A stretch of 64,000 nucleotides of DNA from Prevotella sp. (lineage in GTDB: Bacteria; Bacteroidota; Bacteroidia; Bacteroidales; Bacteroidaceae), in assembly GCA_017471465.1 (NCBI GenBank), contig JAFUTI010000016.1, forward strand, positions 1 to 64,000, written 5' to 3'. The notes under the pieces are model-generated. The model saw only the letters and a list, made by a program, of their open reading frames with translations, had not been told where the DNA came from and did no database searches. Shown here piece after piece: positions 43,525 through 52,042 of this stretch (positions are counted from its first letter, which is position 1; every line of letters begins with the position of its first letter). The translations under genes were made by a program, and so were the position numbers.

Positions 43525-44823
43525 TTAGCGCGAAGCGCGCAAATATTCGTATCCGAAGCGGCAACGCAGACAGTCGCGGCGGTCGCAGTATTCTCGCTTG
43601 AGCTGTATGAGCGCCTGCGAGTCGCCCGCCGACTTCACCGGCAGTCCGCACTGCTGCCACATGCGGATGATGTGGTTGTTCTCGGGTTTCAGCTGCTCCA
43701 GCAGGTCGAAGGCGCGGTCGCAGAGTTCCTCTTTCTGCCGGTGGCGCCCCACGGCGAAGAGCACGGGTATAGCCGTGTTGATGATGAGCAGGTTGAGTGA
43801 GCCGTAGCTGAGGTGCTTCTCGTTCTTGGCACTGAGCGAGCCGAAGGTGTAGTGCGTCTCCCAGTAGGGTGTGACGTGCGACGAGAGCAGCGTCTTCAGC
43901 TGGTCGACGGTCGTGCACTCCAGGAGCTGGCTCAAGCCCGCCTTGCGTTGGTAGTAGAGGTTGGCCAACTGCGACAGGCGGATATGGGGGAAGTTCTGGG
44001 GTCGCAGGCGCAGGAAGTTCCACTGTGCAGCGTCCATGGGCTGCATCCCAAACTTATGGGCCAGGTACTGGTACTCGTTGCGCAACCGGGCAAAGTAGCC
44101 GTCGTTCAGCGCGTCCTGCTGGTAGTGCTTCGGAATGGTGTCGAGCTCCAGCAGCCCGGCCTGCCCCATGAAGATGGCCTCCACCTGGAACAGGTCGTCG
44201 CGGTGGTGGTCGACGGCTTTCAGCGGCACGTTCCTCGCCCACTGCTCGAAAGTGTCGCTGTTGATGCTGAAGCCGTAGTTGCGGGCCAGTGTCACAAAAT
44301 AGGCATCCTCCCAGGAGCCGCCGCACTGCTCGGCCCGCCGGCGTATGTCCTCGGTCTTGCGCTCCAGGCGCTCCGTCTGCAGGGCGGCCATCCATGAGTG
44401 GACGGTCAGCCGCGTCAGGTCGGGAATAATCTTGTAGCACGGCGGGTACTGGTCCGTCTTCTGCAGTTCGTCGTAGTTGTCGCGAATGTGCTGTGGCACG
44501 CTTAGCTGCAGCTGCGGCAGGTAGTGACCGACGGAGTTCTGCACGTCGCGGTCGACGGTCTCGCAGACGTGCAGCACCACATTGTCGTAGCGTGGGTCGC
44601 GGTCGTGGCCGTGCTGATACCAGTCGCTGGCGCGGTCGTGAATCTCGACATTGCCCACCCACAGCGTCCCGTCAATCTTCACTTTGGCGTTGAAGAAGTC
44701 CGGTCCGGCGTTGCGGTTATGCAGTCCCGGGTCGATGATTTCCACCCGCCGGCCGTCGGTAGTCAGCAAGTCGGTGAGTGGCAGCATCTTGTGCTTCCAA
44801 GTGTAGTGCAGTAGCTGTTCCAT
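43525..44823 (-). CDS. DUF2851 family protein
   Basis: A 432-residue protein conserved in Bacteroidota with unknown function. The open frame reaches 44850, but that ATG lies within the -7 promoter element (44850-44857); the start at 44823 (MEQLLHYTWKHKMLPLTDLL) matches the usual family N-terminus. Typical blocks are VEIIDPGLHNRNAGPDFFNA, WVGNVEIHDRASDWYQHGHD and LGVGH-like C-terminal cysteines (REYCDRRDCLRCRFGYEYL). The conserved histidine and aspartate residues suggest an enzyme, possibly nuclease-like; that is inference. It is the first gene of the dprA-dusB operon. Confidence 0.85.
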   Translation of the reverse strand: MEQLLHYTWKHKMLPLTDLLTTDGRRVEIIDPGLHNRNAGPDFFNAKVKIDGTLWVGNVEIHDRASDWYQHGHDRDPRYDNVVLHVCETVDRDVQNSVGHYLPQLQLSVPQHIRDNYDELQKTDQYPPCYKIIPDLTRLTVHSWMAALQTERLERKTEDIRRRAEQCGGSWEDAYFVTLARNYGFSINSDTFEQWARNVPLKAVDHHRDDLFQVEAIFMGQAGLLELDTIPKHYQQDALNDGYFARLRNEYQYLAHKFGMQPMDAAQWNFLRLRPQNFPHIRLSQLANLYYQRKAGLSQLLECTTVDQLKTLLSSHVTPYWETHYTFGSLSAKNEKHLSYGSLNLLIINTAIPVLFAVGRHRQKEELCDRAFDLLEQLKPENNHIIRMWQQCGLPVKSAGDSQALIQLKREYCDRRDCLRCRFGYEYLRASR

Positions 44824-44849
44824 CTGCTTCTTTTCTCGCTTTTCGAGCA

Positions 44850-44857
44850 CAAAGATA
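44850..44857 (-). promoter_or_regulatory. -7 element of the DUF2851-dprA-dusB operon
   Basis: TATCTTTG on the minus strand, 26 bases before the chosen ATG; it excludes the longer reading of the gene. Confidence 0.7.
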
Positions 44858-44900
44858 CTAAAAAAACGTTATATTGCAAGGCTTTTTCGGAAATTATGAT

Positions 44901-44908
44901 TAATTTTG
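44901..44908 (+). promoter_or_regulatory. -7 element of the GH43 gene
   Basis: TAATTTTG, 44 bases before the ATG at 44953; the TTG at 44874-44876 is a few bases further away than ideal. Confidence 0.65.
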
Positions 44909-44952
44909 CAGCGATTTATCCTTATAATTAAGAAACAAGCTATCAGACAGAT

Positions 44953-46749
44953 ATGAAGAAAAAGACTATTTCCACCCTGCTGACGCTCCTGGTGCTGCTC
45001 GCCGGTGAAGCAAGTGCCGTCACGCTGAAGCGCGTCAGCGTCCACGACCCGAGTGTCGTATGGGAGCACAACTCCAAGCGTTATTATATCATCGGTTCCC
45101 ACCGTGGTTTTGCATGGACCAACGACATGATGAGCTGGACCAGTGCCAATCTGACGTGGGGCAAGGCGGGCAGCTCGGGAAGCGTCAACTTCAAGATGGC
45201 GTTCAACACCTGTACCACGACAAAGGTCACCATCGGCGATGAGGAAAAGGATTTCCAGAACTTCGACGCCGAAGGCTGGTCGAAGGCCTCCGGCGACGGC
45301 TACGACATCACGGGCAACATGTGGGCACCCGATATCATCTGGAACCCCGTGATGCAGAAGTGGTGTATGTATATGAGCATCAATGGCGAGGCCTGGAAGT
45401 CGAGCATCGTGCTCCTGACGAGCAACAACATTTCGGGCCCCTACGTCTATCAGGGACCGGTCGTCATCTCAGGCTTTGAGGCGGCCTCAAGCGCCAACTT
45501 CAGCTATAAGAAGACCGACCTGGAGTTAGTCCTTGGCACGCTGTCGAGCCTGCCTACGCGCTATACGGCCTACTGGGGCCGCCGCTGGCCGCATGCCATC
45601 GACCCCTGCGTGTTCTACGACCAGGAGGGCCAGCTGTGGATGACCTACGGTTCATGGAGCGGCGGCATCTGGATCCTGCAGCTCGACAAGAACACCGGCC
45701 TGCGCGACTACAACGCGAAGTACGCCGTGTTAGGCTCTGGCGATGCCGTCACCAGCGACCCTTACTACGGCAAGCGCATTGCCGACGGTTTCTATTCGTC
45801 GGGCGAGGGCTCCTACGTGGAGTATATCGGCGGCTATTACTACCTGTTTATCTCTAACGGCGGTCTGACGGCCGGCGGTGTGGCCAGCGACTACAACGCC
45901 GGCGGCTACCAGATGCGCGTCTTCCGCAGTGCCAACCCCAACGGCCCATACGTCGATGTGGCTGGCAACAAAGCCGTCTACACACAGTACAAGCTGAACT
46001 TCGGTCCCAACTCCTACAACTGCGGCGTCAACATCTTCGGCGCCTACGGCGACTGGGGCTATATGACCGACGGTGAACGCTCTCAGGGCCACAACTCGAT
46101 TATTGCCGCTGAGGACGGACGCACCTACCTGGTCTACCACACCCGTTTCCAGAACGGCGGCGAAGGTCATGCCGTCCGTGTGCACCAAGTGTTCCAGAAC
46201 CAGGACGGCTGGCTCGTGGCTGCCCCCTTCGAGTACACGGGCGAGAAGGTGAAGAGCGCCGACATTGCCACCACGGAGCAGATAGCGCTGAGCCAGATTC
46301 CGGGCATCTATCAGGTGCTGGTTCACAAGTACGGCCTCGACCACCGCAAGAAGGAACTGTGTACGCCCGTCGAGGTGTCGCTGAAGCCCGACGGCACCGT
46401 CAGCGGCGCCTACAGCGGCACGTGGGAGGTCGTCAGCGGCACGTCGTACGTCAACATCAAGCTGGGGGCCACCACCTACAAGGGTGTGATGGTGGAGCAG
46501 GGCTTAGACCGTAACACTGACAATATGACCGCCACGTTCACCCCCACGAAGGTGCCGGCCTTCACCGGTCTGGCCGGCAACGGCGTCACGATGTGGGCCT
46601 ACCGCTCGGGCGACGACCCGACGGGCATCACCAATGTGAAGACAGCCGACTATCTCGGCAAGTGGTACGACATGCAGGGTCGCCGCGTTGACACGCCGAC
46701 AGGCAAGGGTGCCTATATTCAGAACGGCAAGAAGTTTATCCTAAAATAA
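44953..46749 (+). CDS. Secreted GH43 family arabinanase-like enzyme
   Basis: A 598-residue protein with signal peptide MKKKTISTLLTLLVLLAGEA. The five-bladed propeller covers about 25-440. The catalytic base Asp is in SVHDPSVVWE, the pKa-modulating Asp in AIDPCVFYDQEGQLWMTYGS, and the general acid Glu in YSSGEGSYVEYIGGYYYLFI. Residues about 445-565 match the beta-barrel domain that follows many endo-arabinanases (PEVSLKPDG-type block, GAYSGTWEVVSGTSYVNIKL). The protein ends with the tail LGKWYDMQGRRV, then GAYIQNGKKFILK, shared with other secreted proteins here. It probably cuts alpha-1,5-arabinan, complementing the GH51 operon at 14.8-19.8 kb. It stands alone, with its own promoter. Confidence 0.88.
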   Translation: MKKKTISTLLTLLVLLAGEASAVTLKRVSVHDPSVVWEHNSKRYYIIGSHRGFAWTNDMMSWTSANLTWGKAGSSGSVNFKMAFNTCTTTKVTIGDEEKDFQNFDAEGWSKASGDGYDITGNMWAPDIIWNPVMQKWCMYMSINGEAWKSSIVLLTSNNISGPYVYQGPVVISGFEAASSANFSYKKTDLELVLGTLSSLPTRYTAYWGRRWPHAIDPCVFYDQEGQLWMTYGSWSGGIWILQLDKNTGLRDYNAKYAVLGSGDAVTSDPYYGKRIADGFYSSGEGSYVEYIGGYYYLFISNGGLTAGGVASDYNAGGYQMRVFRSANPNGPYVDVAGNKAVYTQYKLNFGPNSYNCGVNIFGAYGDWGYMTDGERSQGHNSIIAAEDGRTYLVYHTRFQNGGEGHAVRVHQVFQNQDGWLVAAPFEYTGEKVKSADIATTEQIALSQIPGIYQVLVHKYGLDHRKKELCTPVEVSLKPDGTVSGAYSGTWEVVSGTSYVNIKLGATTYKGVMVEQGLDRNTDNMTATFTPTKVPAFTGLAGNGVTMWAYRSGDDPTGITNVKTADYLGKWYDMQGRRVDTPTGKGAYIQNGKKFILK

Positions 46750-46762
46750 CAGACATAACGAC

Positions 46763-47479
46763 ATGAAAATAGCATTAATAGGCTACGGCAAGATGGGCCG
46801 TATGATAGAGCAGATAGCCCTGGAGCGTGGCCACGAGATTGTGAGTATCATCGACATCGACAACCAGCAGGACTTCGACAGCCCTGAGTTCCAGTCGGCC
46901 GACGTTGCCATAGAGTTTACCGCCCCGCAGGTGGCTTACCAGAACTATCTGAAGGCGTGGGCCAAGGGCGTCAAGGTGGTCAGCGGCTCCACGGGCTGGA
47001 TGAAGGAGCACGGCGACGACGTGCGCAAGGCGTGTGCCGAAGACGGTAAGACGCTCTTCTGGGCCTCCAACTTTTCTATCGGCGTGGCCATCTTCTCAGC
47101 CGTCAACCGCTACCTGGCAAAGATTATGAACCAGTTCCCGCAGTACGACGTCGAGATGGAGGAAACCCACCACGTGCATAAGCTCGACCACCCCAGCGGC
47201 ACGGCTATCACGCTGGCCGAGGAGATTGTGGCCGAGATTGACCGCAAGTCCGCCTGGGCTGAGGACACCACCGACCCCAAGATGTTACGCGTGGACCACA
47301 TACGCCGGGGCGAGGTGCCGGGCATTCACACCGTCCGCTACGACTCTGACGCCGACCTCATTACCATCACCCACGACGCCCACTCGCGCAAGGGCTTTGC
47401 CCTCGGTGCCGTGCTGGCTGCGGAGTACACGAAGGATCACGAGGGCCTGCTGACCATCAGCGATATGTTTAAATTCTGA
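46763..47479 (+). CDS. dapB: 4-hydroxy-tetrahydrodipicolinate reductase
   Basis: A 238-residue enzyme of lysine and diaminopimelate synthesis. The NAD(P)-binding loop is IGYGKMGRMIEQIALERGH; SGSTGWMKEHGDDV and ASNFSIGVAIFSAVNRYLAK follow; the active-site block is ETHHVHKLDHPSGTA, with the catalytic His and Lys; the C-terminal block is EVPGIHTVRYDSD. The length is normal. It begins 14 bp after the GH43 gene and precedes lepB by 85 bp, in the order dapB-lepB-lepB-wbqC that I recall as common in Bacteroidales. Confidence 0.95.
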   Translation: MKIALIGYGKMGRMIEQIALERGHEIVSIIDIDNQQDFDSPEFQSADVAIEFTAPQVAYQNYLKAWAKGVKVVSGSTGWMKEHGDDVRKACAEDGKTLFWASNFSIGVAIFSAVNRYLAKIMNQFPQYDVEMEETHHVHKLDHPSGTAITLAEEIVAEIDRKSAWAEDTTDPKMLRVDHIRRGEVPGIHTVRYDSDADLITITHDAHSRKGFALGAVLAAEYTKDHEGLLTISDMFKF

Positions 47480-47563
47480 AAGATTTGTTAAACAAGGGAT
47501 GATGGCGCAACTTCTGTCCATGACATTGCGTCAAACCGGTGACAATCAATAGAAAGAGTTAGA

Positions 47564-48994
47564 ATGGAAAAGAAAAAAGAATTCAATCCTCAGAAGCAGT
47601 GGGCGAAGTTCATCGTCGTACTGGTGCTCTACCTGCTGTTCCTCTACTGGGTCAAGTCGTGGTGGGGCCTGCTCGTCGTGCCCTTCATTTACGATGTCTA
47701 TATCACGAAGAAAATCAAGTGGCAGTGGTGGAAGGAGTCGGAAGGGCCCGTCCGCTGGGTCATGTCGTGGGTCGATGCACTGGTCTTCGCCCTCGTCGCC
47801 GTCTACTTCATCAACCTGTTCTTCTTCCAGAACTACGTCATACCCTCCTCGTCGTTAGAGAAGTCGCTGCTCACGGGCGACTACCTCTTCGTGTCGAAGG
47901 TGAGCTACGGCCCGCGCATCCCTGAGACACCGCTGACGATGCCGCTGACGCAGCACACGCTGCCCGTCGTGGAGTGCAAGAGCTATATCGAGTGGCCGCA
48001 CTGGGACTACCGTCGTGTAAAGGGCTTGGGCAAGGTGGAGCTGAACGACATCGTCGTCTTCAACTTCCCTGCCGGCGACACCCTCTGTTCGGCACCGCAG
48101 TATCAGGCCTACGACTTCTACCAGATGTGCTACGGCATAGGCTACCAGCTCTATCCGCAGCGGCCAAACCCCGACTCGCTGACGGCGGAGCAGCGGCTGA
48201 AGTTCTACCAGACGGTCTACCAGGCCGGACGCGCACAGATAGCAGCCAACTTCCAGGAGTACGGCGACATCATCACCCGGCCTGCCGACCGCCGCGAGAA
48301 CTACGTCAAGCGCTGCGTGGGACTGCCGGGACAGACGCTACAGATCAAGAACCGCATCGTCTACCTCGACGGCAAGGCTAACAAGGAGCCCGACAACGTG
48401 CAGTACACCTACTACGTGAAACTGCGCCAGGGACTGCCCGACGAACTGATGCAGGACCTCGGCATCTCCATGGAAGACCTGATGAGCCTCAACCAGCTGG
48501 GCTACATGCCGCTGACCAGGCGTGCCGTCGACGTGCTCGGCGCCCGCAAGGACCTGGTGGAGAGCATCAAGCTCGTCACCGACGCCAGCGACCTGGACAT
48601 CTACCCCCTGAACGGCAACAAGCACTGGACACGCGACGACTACGGCCCCGTCTGGATTCCCAAGAAGGGAGCCACGCTGAAGCTGACGCTCGACAACCTG
48701 CCCATCTACGAGCGACCCATACGCACCTACGAGGGCAACCAGCTCGAAGTACGCGACGGCAAGATCTACATCAACGGCAAGCCGTCCAACGAATATACCT
48801 TCAAGATGGACTACTACTGGATGCAGGGCGACAACCGCCACAACTCCGCCGACTCACGTTACTGGGGCTTCGTGCCCGAGGACCACATCGTCGGCAAGCC
48901 CATCTTCATCTGGTGGAGCAGCGACCCCGACCGCCGCGGCATCAACGGCATACGCTGGCACCGCCTCTTCCGCTTCGTCGATAATATCAAGTGA
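47564..48994 (+). CDS. lepB: Signal peptidase I
   Basis: A 476-residue membrane peptidase of family S26. Two to three N-terminal membrane helices (AKFIVVLVLYLLFLYWVKSW and WVDALVFALVAVYFINLFFF); the catalytic Ser97 in VIPSSSLEKSLLTGDYLFVS; the general base Lys249 in NYVKRCVGLPGQTLQIKN; the C-terminal block YWMQGDNRHNSADSRYWGFV. An insertion of about 120 residues between the Ser and Lys boxes is usual for Bacteroidota LepB. It removes signal peptides from exported proteins. The stop overlaps the second S26 gene by four bases. Confidence 0.93.
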   Translation: MEKKKEFNPQKQWAKFIVVLVLYLLFLYWVKSWWGLLVVPFIYDVYITKKIKWQWWKESEGPVRWVMSWVDALVFALVAVYFINLFFFQNYVIPSSSLEKSLLTGDYLFVSKVSYGPRIPETPLTMPLTQHTLPVVECKSYIEWPHWDYRRVKGLGKVELNDIVVFNFPAGDTLCSAPQYQAYDFYQMCYGIGYQLYPQRPNPDSLTAEQRLKFYQTVYQAGRAQIAANFQEYGDIITRPADRRENYVKRCVGLPGQTLQIKNRIVYLDGKANKEPDNVQYTYYVKLRQGLPDELMQDLGISMEDLMSLNQLGYMPLTRRAVDVLGARKDLVESIKLVTDASDLDIYPLNGNKHWTRDDYGPVWIPKKGATLKLTLDNLPIYERPIRTYEGNQLEVRDGKIYINGKPSNEYTFKMDYYWMQGDNRHNSADSRYWGFVPEDHIVGKPIFIWWSSDPDRRGINGIRWHRLFRFVDNIK

Positions 48995-49491
48995 AGAGCT
49001 GTCTGAAGTTTCTCCTGGCGCTCGCCATCGCGCTTGTCATCATGCTTACGTTCAGGGCGCTGGTCTTTACCATCTACACGGTACCCGACTCCACGATGGA
49101 GCCGACGTTCAAGGCGGGCGACCGGGTGATGGTAAACCGTTGGTCGTACGGGCTACGCACCGGCGACGACGGACTCTTCAGCTACGGACGCCTCTGCCGT
49201 CAGCCCATCGACAAGGGCGACTGGCTGGCCGTCGACGACTCCCTGGGACGCGTGGTGATAGGACGCTGCACCGCCGTGCCGGGCGACACCATCCGCCTGC
49301 AGGAGCGCACGTTCATCGTGCCCGGCCGCACGACCACCTGTGCCCACCACGACTACTATCTCGTCGACCCCATCGGACTCGTACGCGAGCAGCAGATCAT
49401 CGGCCGCGTCTTCATCGTCGTCTACAACCACACACCAGGCCGTGTCATTTGGCACGGCAACGACCCGTCGCGCCTACTGCTGCCACTATGA
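48991..49491 (+). CDS. Small S26 signal-peptidase-like protein lacking the catalytic lysine
   Basis: A 166-residue protein (start GTG or ATG at 48991 overlapping the lepB stop). It has one membrane helix (FLLALAIALVIMLTFRALVF) and a Ser box YTVPDSTMEPTFKAGDRVMV with Ser34. The block that should hold the general base Lys reads VVIGRCTAVPGDTIRLQE: Gly91 stands where lepB has Lys249. The C-terminal ADSR-type block is also absent. It is either an inactive partner of LepB or uses a different base. It is coupled to both lepB and wbqC by four-base overlaps, so production in a fixed ratio with LepB is likely. Confidence 0.8.
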   Translation: MKSCLKFLLALAIALVIMLTFRALVFTIYTVPDSTMEPTFKAGDRVMVNRWSYGLRTGDDGLFSYGRLCRQPIDKGDWLAVDDSLGRVVIGRCTAVPGDTIRLQERTFIVPGRTTTCAHHDYYLVDPIGLVREQQIIGRVFIVVYNHTPGRVIWHGNDPSRLLLPL

Positions 49492-50102
49492 ACGCCCTGC
49501 TCAGCACCACCTACTTCGGACCCGTCCAGTGGTACCAGAAGCTCTATCGGGCCGACAGCGTGCTGATAGAGCGCTGCGAGTCATTTCAGAAGCAGACCTA
49601 CCGCAACCGCTGCCTCATTGCCACCACCCAGGGCATCCAGGCACTGACGGTGCCCGTCGAGCGTTCCGTACCTCGTACCTCGTACCTCGTACCTCGTATC
49701 AGCGACATCCGCATCAGCGACCACGGCCAGTGGCGCCACCTGCACTGGAACGCCCTCCAGTCGGCCTACGGCGAATCGCCCTTCTTCGAATTCTACGAGG
49801 ACGACCTGCGTCCTTTCTTTGAGCCTCATTGGGAGTTCCTGCTCGACTATAACGAGGCCATCCGCCGGAAGATGTGCGAACTCATTGACATCCAGCCCCG
49901 CGTCGGCTACACCACCGAGTTCACCCGCTCCGCTGCCGATGACTTCCGCGACGCCATCCAGCCCAAGCATCCCGCTCCCGACCCTGACTTCGCCCCCCGA
50001 CCCTACTATCAGGTCTACCGCCAGAAGCATGGCTTCCTGCCCAACCTCAGCATCCTCGACCTGCTGATGAACATGGGGCCCGAAAGCATCTTCTACCTCT
50101 AA
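49488..50102 (+). CDS. WbqC-like family protein
   Basis: A 204-residue protein; the ATG at 49488 overlaps the previous stop as ATGA. The longer open frame from 49140 is the wrong frame of the S26 gene. It starts with the family motif LLSTTYFGPVQWYQKLYRAD and shows RISDHGQWRHLHWNALQSAY and YNEAIRRKMCELIDIQPRV. The WbqC-like family is found near O-antigen genes in some bacteria; its biochemical role is not settled. Residues about 62-72 (VPRTSYLVPR) are encoded by a 7-bp tandem repeat and are not typical of the family. The last 28 codons are duplicated 1.7 kb downstream. Confidence 0.85.
   Translation: MNALLSTTYFGPVQWYQKLYRADSVLIERCESFQKQTYRNRCLIATTQGIQALTVPVERSVPRTSYLVPRISDIRISDHGQWRHLHWNALQSAYGESPFFEFYEDDLRPFFEPHWEFLLDYNEAIRRKMCELIDIQPRVGYTTEFTRSAADDFRDAIQPKHPAPDPDFAPRPYYQVYRQKHGFLPNLSILDLLMNMGPESIFYL
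49667..49698. repeat. 7-bp tandem repeat inside wbqC (4.6 units)
   Basis: Four exact units of CGTACCT (49667-49694) and a partial fifth. Because 7 is not a multiple of 3, gain or loss of one unit shifts the reading frame of the gene. Confidence 0.85.
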
Positions 50103-50116
50103 GCCCATATCCCTAT
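50020..50116 (+). repeat. 97-bp direct repeat, left copy (3' end of wbqC)
   Basis: Covers the last 28 codons of wbqC and the first bases after it. Identical to 51768-51864 except at two positions, both synonymous third-codon changes. Confidence 0.92.
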
Positions 50117-50141
50117 TATTGTAATTGCTGGACATTAACCA

Positions 50142-51533
50142 CTACACCTTCGCTAACACGTCGTTCGGATAATAAATCTTGGTAACTTCTGGATGTTTGG
50201 GAACCTCCCGCAAGAACAGACCGTAATGTATCTCGTAGCCTTTTGCAAATGGTAAGCCTTTTGCAATCGTCTGGAGTCTTTCAAGTTCTTCCTTAGCATC
50301 AATAGCCTGGCTCCCATTCTGCCACTTGCATTCACCCAGGAAAAGATGTTTCCCATCAAAAGACTCTGCTACGACATCCAATTCCACAGGAAGATATTGG
50401 TCCTTTTCCTCGTTGTAGTAACTGCCCCACCAGCGAGATGCCATCTGATACATGATGTCATTGAACCCATGGGTACTAATGTAGTTCCTACACAACTCCT
50501 CCCAAGCTTGGCTGGTATAATCATTCTCCGTCTTCGTCAGCACATTCAAGACAGCTTGGCTGTTGCCCAACTCTATGAGTGAGCGATATGGAAGGACATA
50601 GCGATAATGAAAGCGTAACAACGGGTCGGAAATATGGTACAACCCTTTCTTACTCTTTTTCTCACTTTCACCAAAAGGAATCTCCTTAGTAATAAATCCC
50701 AGCTCTTTCAGTCTCGATAACTGCGGTGTAATATCTGTGGCCTGTTTTTCAGCACGCGATGCTATCTCAGAAAGTTTGTTAGCCCCATTACCGATAAACG
50801 ATAATATGGAGGATGCCTGTACCGTATCGCGCATTTCATCGTACAATAACTTGGACGGCTCATCATATAGTGTCCCTTCTGGTGTCAGCAACAGGTTCTC
50901 TATGGCATCATGGATGCTGTCATAATTCTCGCGAAGTACCCAATATCTGGGAACGCCCCCCCAAACAGCATATTCTCGTACAGCCTGTTCAGCATCACAG
51001 CAAAGCGCCTGACTGACAAAAGAGGGAGCGATAGGTCGCATTTTCATGATTTCGTCAGCACGACCGTAAAGGGGTTCCTTGCTATCGAGGACAAAGCCCT
51101 GCATCATCTGCTGTGAAGAACCGCAGATAATCAGGTCGAACTTCAATTTCTTCTCATCAAGCAGTTTCTGAAGAATAGAAGGCAAGGCGGGACAACTTTT
51201 GACAAGGTAGGGAAATTCATCGAGGCAGACGATGATACGATGGTCAACGGATCTGTTAAGACTGACAAAAAGCGATTCCCACGTAGGATAGCTGGCCATA
51301 CTGAAACCTTCGATGCTCATACCCACCGCAGCGGAGAACAACTGTCGCTGGCTTGGCTCGGAAGTCTTGTCGGCCAAGAAATAGATGTCACCGCGACTAA
51401 AGTCCATCACCTTTTTTATTAATGTGGACTTACCTATACGCCTACGGCCATACACAGCTATGAACTGAGGTTTTTCTCTCAGCAATGCCTTCTGCAATCG
51501 GGAAAATTCTTTCTTTCTATCAACAAACTCCAT
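50142..51533 (-). CDS. AAA ATPase with DUF234-type nuclease-like C-terminus
   Basis: A 463-residue cytoplasmic protein. N-terminal ATPase_2-type domain: Walker A in VYGRRRIGKSTLIKKVM (near residue 30) and Walker B-like RIIVCLDEFPYLVKSCPALP. A winged-helix region (about 230-290, ASRAEKQATDITPQLSRLKE) and a C-terminal DUF234/PD-(D/E)XK-like domain (about 360-430) with LDVVAESFDGKHLFLGECKW follow. The family is widespread in Bacteroidota and archaea; its function is unknown. It sits alone on an approximately 1.7-kb segment inserted at the end of wbqC and bracketed by 97-bp direct repeats, and it has its own promoter. Transfer as a cargo gene is likely. Confidence 0.85.
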   Translation of the reverse strand: MEFVDRKKEFSRLQKALLREKPQFIAVYGRRRIGKSTLIKKVMDFSRGDIYFLADKTSEPSQRQLFSAAVGMSIEGFSMASYPTWESLFVSLNRSVDHRIIVCLDEFPYLVKSCPALPSILQKLLDEKKLKFDLIICGSSQQMMQGFVLDSKEPLYGRADEIMKMRPIAPSFVSQALCCDAEQAVREYAVWGGVPRYWVLRENYDSIHDAIENLLLTPEGTLYDEPSKLLYDEMRDTVQASSILSFIGNGANKLSEIASRAEKQATDITPQLSRLKELGFITKEIPFGESEKKSKKGLYHISDPLLRFHYRYVLPYRSLIELGNSQAVLNVLTKTENDYTSQAWEELCRNYISTHGFNDIMYQMASRWWGSYYNEEKDQYLPVELDVVAESFDGKHLFLGECKWQNGSQAIDAKEELERLQTIAKGLPFAKGYEIHYGLFLREVPKHPEVTKIYYPNDVLAKV

Positions 51534-51553
51534 ATTTCGCGACTTTTATTGAG

Positions 51554-51584
51554 CAAAGATAGGTTAATTTGGCTATCCAACAAA
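51554..51584 (-). promoter_or_regulatory. Promoter of the ATPase gene
   Basis: TTTG (51581-51584), a 19-bp spacer and TATCTTTG (51554-51561) on the minus strand, 20 bases before the ATG. Confidence 0.8.
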
Positions 51585-51767
51585 ATCTTTTAGATATTAT
51601 TAAGAATATAATTCTACTTTATAATAATTCTACTTTATAATTCTAAGAATTTCTGTTAGCCTATCAATGCGAGAGGCAAAATCCGAATATCATCAGCAGG
51701 AACTCCGTAACCATCATCGCTTTTTCATTTGTCTGCTGCAAATTTGATAAATTTTTCGAAATTATTG

Positions 51768-51864
51768 GCCAGAAGCACGGCTTCCTACCCAACCTCAGCA
51801 TCCTCGACCTGCTGATGAACATGGGGCCCGAAAGCATCTTCTACCTCTAAGCCCATATCCCTAT
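51768..51864 (+). repeat. 97-bp direct repeat, right copy (orphan wbqC end)
   Basis: Contains the last 28 codons and stop of a wbqC gene with no gene body in front of it. It differs from the left copy (50020-50116) at two synonymous sites. The sequence before it (51585-51767) is AT-rich and includes a duplicated TAATTCTACTTTA. No gene was seen there. Confidence 0.92.
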
Positions 51865-51902
51865 AGAACCACGAATTTCATAATGAACCTCTAGTAATCT
51901 GA

Positions 51903-51919
51903 ATTACTCATTGAGTAAT
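51903..51919. promoter_or_regulatory. 17-bp palindrome, possible operator
   Basis: ATTACTCA-T-TGAGTAAT, a perfect palindrome with 8-bp arms, about 120 bp upstream of the -7 element of the giant surface protein. Apart from this and the promoter, 51865-52212 holds no gene I can support. Confidence 0.4.
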
Positions 51920-52034
51920 ACTTTCTCAATGGTTAGCATGACTGAATAGTTACCAAATCACCCTGAAAATCATAAAAAATGTTTAGAGGGTTCAAAGTAG
52001 AATTAAGAACGAAGCATATTTCACATTTTTTTTG

Positions 52035-52042
52035 TACCTTTG
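52035..52042 (+). promoter_or_regulatory. -7 element of the giant surface protein gene
   Basis: TACCTTTG with a T-rich stretch before it; the ATG is at 52213, so the leader is about 160 bases, much longer than for other genes here. Short ORFs are present in the leader but not convincing. Confidence 0.6.

Noticed and set aside
49140-49487. Upstream extension of the wbqC frame
   Set aside because: Arginine/histidine-rich wrong-frame reading of the S26 gene; WbqC proteins start with the motif at 49488.
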